Positions 22,753-33,501 of a DNA stretch of 64,000 nt are shown piece by piece. The notes beneath the pieces are model-generated. The model saw only the letters and a program-made list of their open reading frames with translations. It was not told the DNA's origin and did no database searches. Each line of letters begins with the position of its first letter. The first letter of the stretch is position 1. The stretch covers positions 726,012 through 790,011 of the forward strand of contig MU277672.1 in assembly GCA_022385805.1 (NCBI GenBank), given 5' to 3'. This DNA is from Pilatotrama ljubarskyi. Lineage: Eukaryota; Basidiomycota; Agaricomycetes; Polyporales; Polyporaceae. A program made the translations under genes and the position numbers.

Positions 22753-23975
22753 TCAGTTCATCTGCCGGATGAGCTTGTTGATGTTCGTCTCCCGGTTACC
22801 GAAGTCGCCGCCCTGGACGAAGTGCTTGAACTTGCGTGTTCTCCAGCCGCCAGTAGGGTTGGAGAGCTTGAACGGCCAGAGGAAGTTGGCCGCCTGTAGC
22901 AAGATTCAGCATCGTTGACCACATGACGTGGACGGGCCCACTAACCTGCTTGAAGTTGGGGCCAGCAGTGAAGATCTCGTGGACGAGATCCTCAACGGAG
23001 AGGATGTCGTACTTGCCGAGCGCCTCCTCGATGACGGCGTTGTTAGACAGAGGAATACGCTGCTTGTTGACCTTGCCGTATCCGCGCTTGTAGATCAGCT
23101 CACGGACGGACTTCAGGTTAGGCTCGCTAGCCGACAAAGTCAGGAACGCTACAAACAGGCTGGGACTGTATACTCACCCATAGGTGACATAGGGCTCAAC
23201 AAGACGAAGCATCTGCTGAGTAGCCTTCGTGACCTTGACAAAGACACCGTTGTTGATTTGGAGGAGGCGGAGGAGCTGGAGGATTTTGCGGGGCTTGGGG
23301 GCAATCTCGTTGATACTGGAAGGCGCGTCTAGACCAGGCCTTGTGGAGGAAAGAAGGGTACTCACCCCCGGATACGGATGACAAAGTAGACCTTGGGCTC
23401 CGCAGGGACGTAGAAGTCACCAGACGCACGAGCCGCCCGCTTCAAGCGGACCTCCTCCTTCTCCTTGGCAAGGTACTCCTTGACATAGGACTCCGCGCGC
23501 TTGAAGATGACTTTGCGCTTAGCCTTGGCCGCCTGTTTAGGATGTCAGTCATTTCGTTCCGTTTGATCGAAGAGCAACGACAGGATGTAGAGATCAGTCC
23601 CGAAAGATGGTATGTTTCCGGCAGCATGGTGAAAGGAAATCTCCCACTAGCCAAGAGTAATGGTATGCATCATGAAGTAGAAATTTTGGAGAAAGAGCGT
23701 CCATGGAGTTATGAACGCACCTTGCGAGCAGCAGTAGCGGCGGCCAGTCGCTCCTCACGGGCCTTTTCGTTTTGCTTGCGCTTCTTGAGGAGAGTCTCCG
23801 GGACTTCAACGTCCTGATCCGGCGCACCCAGTGTCAGAACTTCCGCAGCTAGAAAGGAGTCGCATTTCAAGGCAAACTGACCTGGACGGTCGGGACGCTG
23901 CAGATTCGCACAGTCAGCTCAGCATGGAGCTTCATAGAGACATAATGCCGTTACGCACGTAGTTGACGGGGCCAT
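22753..23975 (-). CDS. rpl7: 60S ribosomal protein L7 (uL30)
   Basis: Structural protein of the large ribosomal subunit, cytoplasm. About 248 residues, normal for the family. The start is MAPSTT at 23975, joined across two short introns to VPTVQ and [22 protein letters not shown]. Landmarks: [105 protein letters not shown], and the end [16 protein letters not shown]. The frame is broken by six or so introns, which is usual for fungal ribosomal protein genes. One intron (23533-23720) is 188 nt, more than three times its neighbours; see findings. Confidence 0.97.
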
Positions 23976-24547
23976 TGGGGGAGTCTTGAGGAACGACGGG
24001 CTTTGGCCTTAGGGCGACACGGAGGCGCGTGCAGTGAGCCGGGTGGGTGGCTGAATGCAACTATGCAGTTCTTCTCCCGTGTTCCCACGACCCCGAGCGT
24101 CTATTACAACTGGTGACACTTAGCGCCCGTACCTTCGCTCGTTGTCTCGAAGTCAGTCACTGTGCCGCGGCCGCTGCATTATATTCTGCCCTTGCTTCAG
24201 ACACTGGGAAACAGCTCTGAGCCTCCACAAGAACGCGATCTACTATTTAATTGCCCACTTGTGCGGAATTTGCTTCACAGACACGTTCGGCTAACATGCT
24301 CTCCCACTTGGGCTGCTCTCGCGATTGGCAACTGAAGACAGTCGTCGTCCACCCGCATTGTCCGGATCAGGGTATTGCGAGCAAGTTAGAGAGGGATTTG
24401 GATACATCTTCGGAAGATTGTCCCTCTGATACTCCTTGTCAAGATCAGCAGTCCGTCCCGTCGCCGCGCCTGGTATCTTGCCTTTGAAGTGAAGCCCCGT
24501 TTCGTAAGTCCACCGATGTTAGCCACTGTAGCTGTGCGTAGTAGATA
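23976..24547. other. RPL7 upstream region
   Basis: 572 bp including the RPL7 promoter and the 3' flank of NCE101. A 78-codon open frame on the plus strand (24251-24487) has no splice or family support. Confidence 0.4.
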
Positions 24548-24862
24548 TCATCTCCTGGATTCTGCTTTTGCCTCTGCCTCCACGCTCGCAGCAATTGCTT
24601 GCCAGTCAACTACGTCGTCCCCCGACCTGAGCAGTTTCTGCTCCCTTTCCTTCTGCCATTTTGTGTACTTCCACTTCAGGAGGGACTTGAGCTTCAGCTC
24701 TTCCGGCATAGCTGTTCGTGGGTGGGACTCGTAAAGGTAATAAGCAAGGAAACCCGTGAAGACACCCAGGATAGGGTCGAGGGTTCTGTGCACGTCTTCA
24801 GAATTGTGTGCGACGAGTACGACGAAGACGCGAACTCACCTGGACAGGAGTGGTGGTGGCAT
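24548..24862 (-). CDS. nce101: NCE101-like small membrane protein
   Basis: Two-exon gene of about 87 residues. Exon 1 encodes MPPPLLSR and is spliced to TLDPILGVFTGFLAYYLYE, giving the family signature (S)R-LDP-(L/I)-G-F--YYL-E followed by HPRTAMPEELKLKSLLKWKYTKW. Yeast Nce101 was linked to non-classical export; its molecular role is not known. A single membrane helix (about residues 12-28) with a basic, Trp/Lys-rich tail is visible. The gene is divergent from the NatB subunit gene, 384 bp away. Short exon 1 and the family match fix the start. Confidence 0.87.
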
Positions 24863-25246
24863 GAAGACAACGAGAATCACTGGAGCGTGCCTCGGGTTTC
24901 ACTTATGACGATCCCCAGGTTCAATACATCGCTGCACTTCCGACATTTGTCACCCTAACCTGGTCAGACCCGCTGCTGACTCCTTCTCGTCGCGTCTTGA
25001 CGGGTCCTCCTCCGGCTGAGATGGACAAGTAGGCAGTTCGGAAGAGAAGTGGCCGACGGAACTCGGGATGGGACGGAGAGAGCGGTACTCGTGACTGCAA
25101 CGCCAGATCGGCATGGGCGCCTGTCGACGCGTTGCCCAATTTTTGAAGACGCGCCCGTGTCATTGCACGCTCTCTACAAGGCCAGCCCGTCTCGCTCCCT
25201 AGACTACCCTAGACCTCCTTCGTTGTCTGTTTTGTCCTCTTGCGCT
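24863..25246. other. Divergent promoter, NCE101 / NAA25
   Basis: 384 bp, no gene. One ACGCGT at 25127-25132, not significant alone. Confidence 0.35.
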
Positions 25247-28200
25247 ATGGATCGCCAAATTCGCCCAATCTACGGTTCGCTTCCTAGCAACTCTTTGGAC
25301 TCATGACGGCATGCTCACGCTGGAATGTGCTGTAATGTCTAGAGGCCCTGGACACCGGTTCAAACAAGTCGGCCATCCTCGCGTGCAACAAGGTGCTGAA
25401 GAAGCAGCCCAACAACAACCTTGTCAAGGTAATCCTTTTGCATGCCTGTCATCAACACATGCTAAAGTGCGCCATGTCATAGTCCCTGAAAGCACTCGCG
25501 CTCGTCCGGTCGCAAAAGGTCGAAGAGGCCCTCCTCCTGTGCGATGAGGTCCTCGCTGCAAAGCCTGTCGACGACCCCACACTTACCGCCATGATGCACG
25601 TGCTACGCGGACTGGGCCGCCGTGCGTACCTCTATTGCCCCTGCATATACCCCATATCCTCAGCACTTGTCTAGACATGGACATGGTCACGATGTACGAG
25701 GATGCGTACAAGCAACAACCGGGTAACGAGGAGCTGGGCACGCAGACATTCTTTGCGAACGTGAGGATAGGGAACTGGAAGGCCGCCCAGCAGGTGCGTC
25801 ACCTCCGACTACTACCGGCAGGCAGAAGACTGAATGTATGCGCTATAGATCGCAACCAAAATGCACAAGCAGTTCCAAGATGACCATTACCTGTACTGGA
25901 GTGTCATGAGCGCGCTGCTTCAGGTGCCTTCCACTTCCGTCACTCACCGACCGCCTAATCTGACGTCGGAATGGCAGGCGCACGATCCCACCACGCCAGA
26001 AGCACTCCGGACAGTACTCTTAAAGCTTGCGCACAGATTATTGTCGTCATCCGCTACCCCTTCCTTCTACAACGCCGACCGTTTCCATCTCCACTTGACG
26101 GTGCTCCGCGAGCTCGGTCTGTACGATGAGGCCTTCGAAATGGTCGAGAGTGAAACCGGGAGGATCGTTTGCTCAAGCAATCTCGCATGTGATGAGCTTC
26201 GCCGGGAGATCTGGAAGCTCAAGGGCTTGACCAAGGAGGCGGGAGAGCACGCGGAGAAGCGGATAATGGATGCCAAGTGAGTGTTCGGTCAGGGATTCCG
26301 CTGGAGGCGTATGCATGCTGAAGTTGGCGCTTGCTCGCTACCGCGTGGAGGGACCGGAATTGGCTCGAGTTCCTCGCTGTGCTCGATGGGACTTTCGCCG
26401 ACCTCACGTCGGAACCGGCCGACGTTGAGGCAGCAAAGGCTGCCGTGTCTGAACGCATCCCCAAGACGCGAGAATTTCTCGGCAAAGTCGTCGAGGAGGA
26501 TGGCGTCAAAGATAGGTCAGGACATCTCGCCCTGCTCGAGCTCGAGAAGCGTTCGCGGCATCATGGGCTTGCCACAGGTGAGTATATCATGCAACATGCT
26601 ACCCGTCGCTCGTCTGACGGTGCATCAGATCCGTCTGCTCTGATCTGTCTTCTTGAGAGCTACTTCCAGTCGTTCGGTGGCAAGCCCTGCTGTTTCGAAG
26701 ACTTGAAGCCCTACATCGAGCTCGAAGGTGATGATCTAGCTCGGTGGACCGCTGTCCTTGAGAAGCAAACGACTGCCTTCGTAAGTCCGCCAGGATAATG
26801 CCAGCGTTGCTTATCTCACATGTACCCCCGCAGACGTCCGTGCCGGATATCTGGCGCTACATCAATGCCCAAAAGCTCCTCCGGTACAACCTGCCTTCCT
26901 CCTCGCTTACGCCTGAAGCGGAGTCGCAGCGTGCCGTTCAGTACCTGAATGCTTACCTCCAAGGACTCAAGCTCGGCAAGGACCTCCCTTCATACGACCT
27001 CCAGCCCGCAGACGACCTCGCCATTCTCTCGGCGCAGGCCTTCGTGAACGCTTGGGAGTTGAGCAAGGACGAGACGTTCCTACACAACTCTGCTGCCCTC
27101 CTCGAATACGCCGTTGCGCGAAGCAAGACGTCGTTCCAGATTCGCTTGCACCTCGTGAGGATATACCGCCTCCTCGGTGCACCCTCGTTGGCTCTGGAGC
27201 ACTACCGGTCGATCAATGTGAAGCAAGTCCAGAACGACACCCTCTCGCACTTCATTCTGTCGCGTGCATCAACATTCTCGCTGTCATCTATAGGGGATTT
27301 GACGTACACCACTGAATGCCTGGAGTCCAGCCGGATTTACTTGTCGAATTCAGAAGAGGTGAGCCATCCCTACAGATTGTCTGCAGATCATGGGCTAAAT
27401 CGTGGTCCAGACTGCGGAGTTCATCGTCCGGGCTTTCGGTGGGGAGAAGTATTCTCAGGTACGTTGGATCCGGTGTCCGTCAGCTGCTATGTCGACTGAA
27501 CGCTTTTGCAGATCCCCGACTTCATCGTCTTCGAGGATCGTCTGGATAACTCTCTGCAGCGCGACCTTGTCAAGATGGAGCATGTCCGGATGCGCATCGC
27601 TCATGAGCCCATCAACTCTGAGCTGGTCGATATGGAGCTCATCGAGCTGAAGTTCATCTTCGACCGCGGTAGGCATATATGCACTCTCTTGCTATTACGT
27701 TCAACTGAAGGAGATCGTAGTACATCATGACAACCGCGACTTTGATATCCTCGCAAACTATCAGCCCCGCGGCGTAGCGACCTTCAACCAGCAGACGGAG
27801 TTCCTGGAGAAGACCCCAGGCGTGAGTCGCTCAGATGGCCGTTCTATACACAGCGTCTTACTTTCTTGTCATATCAGCTTGGTTGGCTCTGGGTCTTCCT
27901 CAAAATCTACATCAAGGCATTCCAACTTGCGAGCGACCTCGATGATACCGTCGAGGACAAGCTTCTCATCGGCGACCGGCCTAAGCCGAGCTATGATCCT
28001 GAGACGAAGATTCCCTTGAACGAGCGGCTGGCGATGAAGAAGCAGGAGGAGATCAACGAGGTACATCATACAAGCGCCGTCGTGTATGTGCGCCGAACTG
28101 AGATGTCTCCTCGTAGCTCACGCCGGACGAGGCGCTATTCTACGATTACGCCTCGGCGTTGTCACAATGGCTGACTCCCTACCATGACTACACTCGCCCG

Positions 28201-29005
28201 CCACCGTCTGCTGTCCTTGCGGAAGCCGCGAAGATCACAGAGCAGAAGACCGGCCACACTTTGAGGGGTGTCGAGATACCTCCAGACGCCGCAACCAACG
28301 GTCACGCGAAGAAGGACGAGGACCCTCCTGCGGTCGTCGATCCTCCGGCGACGATCTCTAACTACTTCGATGGTACGACGCTTATCCATGCAGTACTAAG
28401 TGATGTTTCTGACAACATTGGTTGGTAGACATGTCGAGGCGCTTCAAGGAGCTGCTTGAGGGCAAGGGCTTGCCCCATGAGCTGCTCCATGTCGTCACTC
28501 TCACCCAAGAGGTCAGTGAACAGCTATTTAGCGATAAACCGTATCTGATGTCCATGTCTGCAGGCATTCCTCCTATTCGTGATTGAGACAACGCGTTTCA
28601 AGGCACCTTCCGTCATCAAGGTCAACAAGTTCGGTGCTGTACGTATCCTCGCCGAGTCATGCGGTGATTTGTCACTTACCTCGCCTCTAGCTGGCACAAC
28701 ACATCAAGGAGATCCGCGCGAAAGCGTCCGGGGTCCTGTCAGAGATCTCGAGTGCACTTGTCAACTATGCCGAGCGGGAAGCGACTACGGAGAGGCGGAA
28801 GGAGGTCGTGGAGGCTTGCAAGCCTATCATCCACGAGTCTGGGGTGCGTAGCCAGCCTGTTGAGACATGCATGCCTCTGACGCTCTAGTCATAGCTTGAT
28901 CACGACTTCGTGCTCAACGTTGCGAAGAAGATCACCGACGCGCGGAAACAGATCGCCGATGGTGTAGGGAAGGGTATGGTCCGGGTGACCAAGACGCACG
29001 CGTAA
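25247..29005 (+). CDS. mdm20: NatB N-terminal acetyltransferase auxiliary subunit (Mdm20/NAA25)
   Basis: Ribosome-associated scaffold of NatB, which acetylates Met-Asp/Glu/Asn/Gln N-termini. The opening MDRQIRPIYG | ALDTGSNKSAILACNKVLKKQPNN parallels human NAA25. TPR-like helical repeats follow: SLKALALVRSQKVEEALLLC, YEDAYKQQPGNEELGTQTFFANVRIGNWKAAQQ, and HYLYWSVMSALLQAHD. The family-typical middle block RAFGGEKYSQ | IPDFIVFEDRLDNSL and the C-terminal GWLWVFLKIYIKAFQLA region are present. Roughly 15 introns; about 950 residues. The last exon ends VGKGMVRVTKTHA. The catalytic partner Nat3/NAA20 is not in the window. Confidence 0.93.
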
Positions 29006-29337
29006 TCATAGATGGGATTTTGGGTGGATGGACTTTGCCTTGTAGTAGACATGACACGACACTCGCATCACCGCTCAGCACAATACTCAAATACTATGTA
29101 ATCGCACTACACTCAGTCTTCCTTCCCCCAGCTGGCCGCACGCTCATCGGGATCCAGCCACCGTGTGACTGTCGCGTTATGCGCCTTGGACGCGTCGCGT
29201 CACCGTCACGGCGTGTCTTCATGAGTCGCGCGTCTGGCGCTCGACGCGTCTCACGCACTGCCCACCACGACTCCATTGTCCTCCTCTTGTCCTCCTCTGC
29301 ATATCTTTGTAATTGCTTGCTGTCCTTCTGATCCAAC
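29006..29337. other. Upstream region of RPA2
   Basis: 332 bp between the NAA25 stop and the RPA2 start. Contains the paired MluI boxes listed separately, and pyrimidine-rich sequence just before the ATG. Confidence 0.45.
29190..29249. promoter_or_regulatory. Paired MluI cell-cycle boxes upstream of RPA2
   Basis: ACGCGT occurs at 29190-29195 and 29244-29249, about 90 and 150 bp before the RPA2 ATG, with additional GTCGCGT elements around them. MBF drives RPA and other S-phase genes through this motif in yeasts. Two palindromes within 60 bp are more than chance would readily give, but binding in basidiomycetes is inferred. Confidence 0.4.
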
Positions 29338-30501
29338 ATGAGCGCATGTGAGTGTGCTACCAGCCCTACAATTGCTAAGGCACGCTGAACTGCGACAAGT
29401 CGGCGAGAACCCCTTTTACGGCGGCGGAGGCTACCTGTCGCAGAACTCGCCATTTGGCAGCGGGGGCGGTAGTCCAGGTGGAGGCGGACGCGTGAGTCGT
29501 TCTCCTACTCTGAAGCTGGACTATAACTGAGTCTGTCGGGAAAGCGAGCTGCGTCCCACTCGCTGAGACCTGTCACGCTGAAGCAGCTAGTCGAAGCCAC
29601 GCAGGCCCACTCTGACGCAGAATGGATGATTGGAGACGTCGAAGTCGGACAGGTGCGTTCATATGGGTCGTAAACCGACTCTCGCTTACGCCTTCAAGGT
29701 CACCGCCGTTGCCCAGGTACTCTCCGTGCAACCGCAGACGACGAACTATATCTACCTGCTGAATGACGGCACCGCGAATATGGAAGCAAGGCAATGGGTC
29801 GATGCGAACACGGATGAGGAGGGCAATGCTCGAGAGGAGATCAAGTAAGCCTGTGCTCCACCGCCATTGCAACAGCTCTCCTGACTCGAGCACAGGGAGG
29901 GGACCTACGTGCGAGTCCTTGGCTCACTGAAGGTATTCGGCAACAAAAGGTACATCACAGCGACGCACATAAAGCCGTACAAGGGCGTGGACGAGCTGTT
30001 CTTCCACATCTTGGAGGCAGCTACAGTGACGCTCATCTTCGAGCGAGGCCCGGTACGTCTGATGTGCTGCAGTAGTCGTCCGTGAACTATCTTCCGACGT
30101 AGAACTAGCCACCACGGCCCAGCGAGGGTGCTCATGCACTCATGAACCGGGCCAACGGAGGCGCCAACGGGCATTCCGCATATACAGCACAGCCCACCGC
30201 CGCACCTCCTAGCACCGCGCAGTTTGCCCATCTCCCACCACTGCAACGGGAGATCATCAGCTTCATTCTTTCGCAACCCAAAAGCGACGAGGGGGTTCAT
30301 GTAGCAGCGATAGCTAGGCATATCGCTACTGCAGGCGGAGGTGACCAGAAAGACGCCAGCGTGATCAGGTATGTTTCCCCGTACGTCGCCGCCATTCGTG
30401 CCATCCTGACATTACACCACAGCGAGGCTCTGGACCATCTCATGGACCAAGGTCACGTCTACAGCACCATCGACGACTCCCATTTCAGCGTGTCCGAGTG
30501 A
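29338..30501 (+). CDS. rpa2: Replication protein A 32 kDa subunit (RPA2)
   Basis: Middle subunit of the single-strand DNA-binding RPA heterotrimer, nucleus. The first exon is only ten bases (MSA plus one base) and splices to a Gly-rich N-terminus (FGENPFYGGGGYLSQNSPFG) like the phospho-region of human RPA2. Then LRPVTLKQLVEATQAH, the OB fold (VTAVAQVLSVQPQTTNYIYLL, MEARQWVD, EGTYVRVLGSLKVFGNKRYI, LFFHILEAATVTL), a short linker, and the winged-helix C-terminus (LPPLQREIISFILSQ, GVHVAAIARHIA, SEALDHLMDQGHVYSTIDDSHF). About 270 residues, five introns or so. Followed on the same strand by a paralogue. Confidence 0.95.
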
Positions 30502-30779
30502 ACAGCTGTCATCGCAGTGTTGTATTTTACCAGACATCTCTTGTTGTCACGTCCAGCTCTCCGTATACAGATTCGCATGTATCAACAATGCTGTTTTCCT
30601 GACTCGGAGCTGTATACTGTGACTGCCGGCGGCCGCACGCCGAGCAGCGTGAGCGAGCTTCTCCGGTCTAGGTCCGAACTTCGGTGTAACCGCTGACATC
30701 GATAGCGTGACCGCAGCAGCAACGGGGCCTCCTGGACCACTGCAACTGCTTTTTCGCGTCAACTGCACTGACGATCAGT

Positions 30780-32117
30780 ATGGTGGAATCCAGCGGTGAT
30801 TTCAGGGGTGCAGATCTCGACACTTTGGTAGGTAGACATTCCCTATCTCGAGAGGACTCCGATAATCTCGCATGTGCACTGCTGCAGCGGAAAGATTCAG
30901 CTACCGGACTCCGTCCAGTCACCATTCGACAGCTGGTAGAGGCTAGGCGACCACATAGTGAAGCACCGTGGACGATCGATGGCCTCGAAGTGGACCAAGT
31001 ACGTCTCGGCCACGTTCACTACTGCCACACCCCTGAGCTATTGGGTGTGTACAGGTTGTGATCGTAGCGCATGTCATCCGCATACGCCGCTACGAGACGG
31101 TGACTCTCCTCGACGTCGAAGACGGCACGAAGGATGGGCGGATCATAGTGAAGCGCTGGCTCAATGGGAAGGAGTCGGACGGCTTTCCCGCCGATGAGCA
31201 GCCGTTCTACGCGCGCATCTTAGGCAAACTCCCTCGCGGCGGGCAAGAGTCCAAGAATGTGCTTGAGCTGAAAGCGTGGCAGAAGGTCGCCGACCCGCAC
31301 CACCTGTTCCTACACATCCTGGAGGTTGCATTCGTCACTTTGGCGCTCGAGCGTGGACCCCCGGTACACCCTTGTCTGTCTCAGTAGTCGTTTTATATGC
31401 CCACTGACATGTCATCTCCTTAGCCAGATTCAGTAAGACGCAGCGTAGGCCCTCGCGAACTGAACTGGGGACCGGGCGTAGGGTTCCCCACCGCCAGCGC
31501 ACCAACTACCCCCGCGATCACACGCACAGCTCGGCCAGCGGCCAGCCAGACGACTCAGGTTCAACAGCGCACACCAGCCTTATTTGCGACCTCGCCCGGT
31601 CTGAGGACCCCTTCGCCCTCGCCTTCACGCTCGATTGTACGGTCGCCGCCAACCTCACCGTCTCCGGCACCATCGTCTCCCAGTCCCGCAGCGCACTTGA
31701 GCCAGAACCATCATGCCTCCGGTAAGCATTGGGGGCTTCGCTTCCACGAAGAGGGCATCAGATACTCAGTCTCCGCAGGCTCGCGCCGGGTATCCGCCCT
31801 CAGGCGCGACCCATATGCACACCTGACCGTCCTTCAAAGGGCGATTCTCTTGCAGATCCTGAATGCGCCCGTTACAGATGAAGAAGTGAGCATGGAGACG
31901 ATCGTCCGCGGTATCAGCCACCACGATGCCGCGCCGGCCCAGATTGGGTACGTGAGGCTCGCATTGAAGTTTAGGTTGTACACTCACAGGCCGGTGGCAT
32001 TCATATTCCTTCGACAGGGAGGCGCTGGATTTCCTGGTGGATGAGGGATACATTTGCCAGGTCCGAGATAACGAGCACTTTACCATGAAGACCAGCCACT
32101 ACCCTACTTCGTCTTGA
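30780..32117 (+). CDS. Divergent RPA2 paralogue
   Basis: Second RPA32-like gene, 279 bp after RPA2 and in the same orientation. Order of parts: a short N-terminus without the Gly-rich region; LRPVTIRQLVEARRPHSEAPW; an OB fold (VVIVAHVIRIRRYETVTLLDV, PFYARILGKLPRGG, LFLHILEVAFVTLALERGPP); a long Pro/Ser/Thr linker of about 90 residues with repeated S-P pairs; then a winged helix (LTVLQRAILLQILNAPV, IGEALDFLVDEGYICQV, NEHFTMK). The QWVD segment of RPA2 is replaced by KRWLNGKE. Four exons, introns partly at the same sites as RPA2 (after DQ and at IG | EALDFL). About 360 residues. No frameshift or stop interrupts it, so it is not a decayed copy. Its partners are unknown. Confidence 0.85.
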
Positions 32118-32716
32118 GATTGTATGCGCCGCTTGTGTCATTGGACCTCGTGTACCAAGGCACGAACTGACCCAGTGAGACTGTTTCTATCGTTGAAGAT
32201 ACGGCGAAACGCGTTACCGGACCTCGGCGGTGGCTGGAGTAAAGCCCGCACGCCATGAACTTACCCCTATGGTGGGCGGTTCACATTTGGACCGGCGTGT
32301 CTTGAGTTCGGAACGTGCGTCATCTCCCATTAGGTTCTCGAACTCCTCAGTATTCTCGAAGGTATTGAGTCGGCTCGAGGCTTCGTACCAGGGAAAAGGA
32401 ACCTGAGATACCGTAGCAGAAAGGGGAATGTAACGTCTTCTATCTTTTGCGGTCCGATAGGTCCTGTAGGACACAGGGGGAGGCGGTGAAGCGGGAGCCA
32501 AGCAGCCTTCGCGGGATTGCCTCTTCGGTCGATTCTCCAATCGGGACTGCAGCGACGTCTGGGCCACCGACCCCTGCCCTCGGGTCAACGTCTCAGGGCA
32601 TAAGAGGAGGCCAGGATGGTCGGGTTGATTCATCTATCCGTCTCTCCCAAACTACTACTACCTACCAACAGCGCTCTGTGCTTAGCCACCCATATCCTCA
32701 CAGTAATCTACCACAG
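32118..32716. other. Intergenic, about 600 bp
   Basis: Between the RPA2 paralogue and the doubtful gene that follows. A 139-codon open frame on the minus strand (32214-32633) has no recognisable family and no splice support. Confidence 0.3.
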
Positions 32717-33424
32717 ATGGTCACTATCATGGCGACATCTAGGGTTCGTGTGCTTGAGCCATCATACCCCTCCCTGGCCTTCGTGGTCTCGGAGATGGAG
32801 CGCATTTCTGATCCACGCGCACAGCGAAGACGCGCCACCGTCCACAACCCTACGAGACCGAATTTGGAATGCTCGTCGTCTCCGCAGAGTACCACGAGAC
32901 CGACCTTGCACCGCTCCCACTCCCTCAGTGTAGGCCTAAACGTCCAGATGATCCAAAGTACACGCTTACCCTAGGATCTGATTGTAGCGCACGCTTACTC
33001 GCGTAGACGACTGGACACCTCCGAGTCGGAACAACGTTGCGTTCGCGGACACAGCTAGACCGGCATGCGATGTATCCCGCACTGCGGTGAGTGTCAAGCA
33101 GAGCCTCCTAATTTCTGACCGCTCACTGTCGTCACTATCGTAGCGTCCTCCATTCCCTAGCAGCGCAGCCTTTGAAGATTCTGCCACTGAAACGACAGAA
33201 AACAGCGGTGCTCTTTCGGAGCCACAGTCGCCGCCACCCTCGAAGCCGTCTGTGAGAAACGTTCTGCGAGTGTTGATTATCGTGAGGCTCTCTTTGCATG
33301 TTCTTCGTGACCCCGTACTGAATTGCTTCAGGATCTCTGCGTCTGCGTGAAGGACAAGTGCAGAGGTTCACAAGCGGTGCAGGAAGTCTACCATCCTAAT
33401 GCTTCACCTAAGCCGAGTGTGTAA
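32717..33424 (+). CDS. Hypothetical Ser/Pro-rich protein, doubtful gene
   Basis: Not recognised. The ATG at 32717 (MVTIMATSRVRVLEP) opens a 71-codon exon, followed by an intron (32930-32987), an exon of exactly 33 codons starting RTLTRVDDW (32988-33086), a second intron (33087-33143), and a third exon starting RPPFPSSAAFEDS. All joins are phase 0 with good GT-AG sites, which is why I report it. The third exon either runs to a stop at 33350, ending in a hydrophobic stretch (VLRVLIIVRLSLHVLRD), or splices again to reach the stop at 33424. Composition is Ser, Pro, Thr and Arg-rich. It could be a small real protein or a chance splice chain. Confidence 0.35.
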
Positions 33425-33501
33425 TGTTTTAGTGCCGAGTTGTAGTCGTAAATATATCACGTCACGAACCATGAGTCGCGCAAAAGCGTGGCGGTCGGCG
33501 A

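Noticed and set aside
32214..32633. 139-codon frame on the minus strand
   Set aside because: No family, no splice partner, atypical composition; kept only as a note for the intergenic region.
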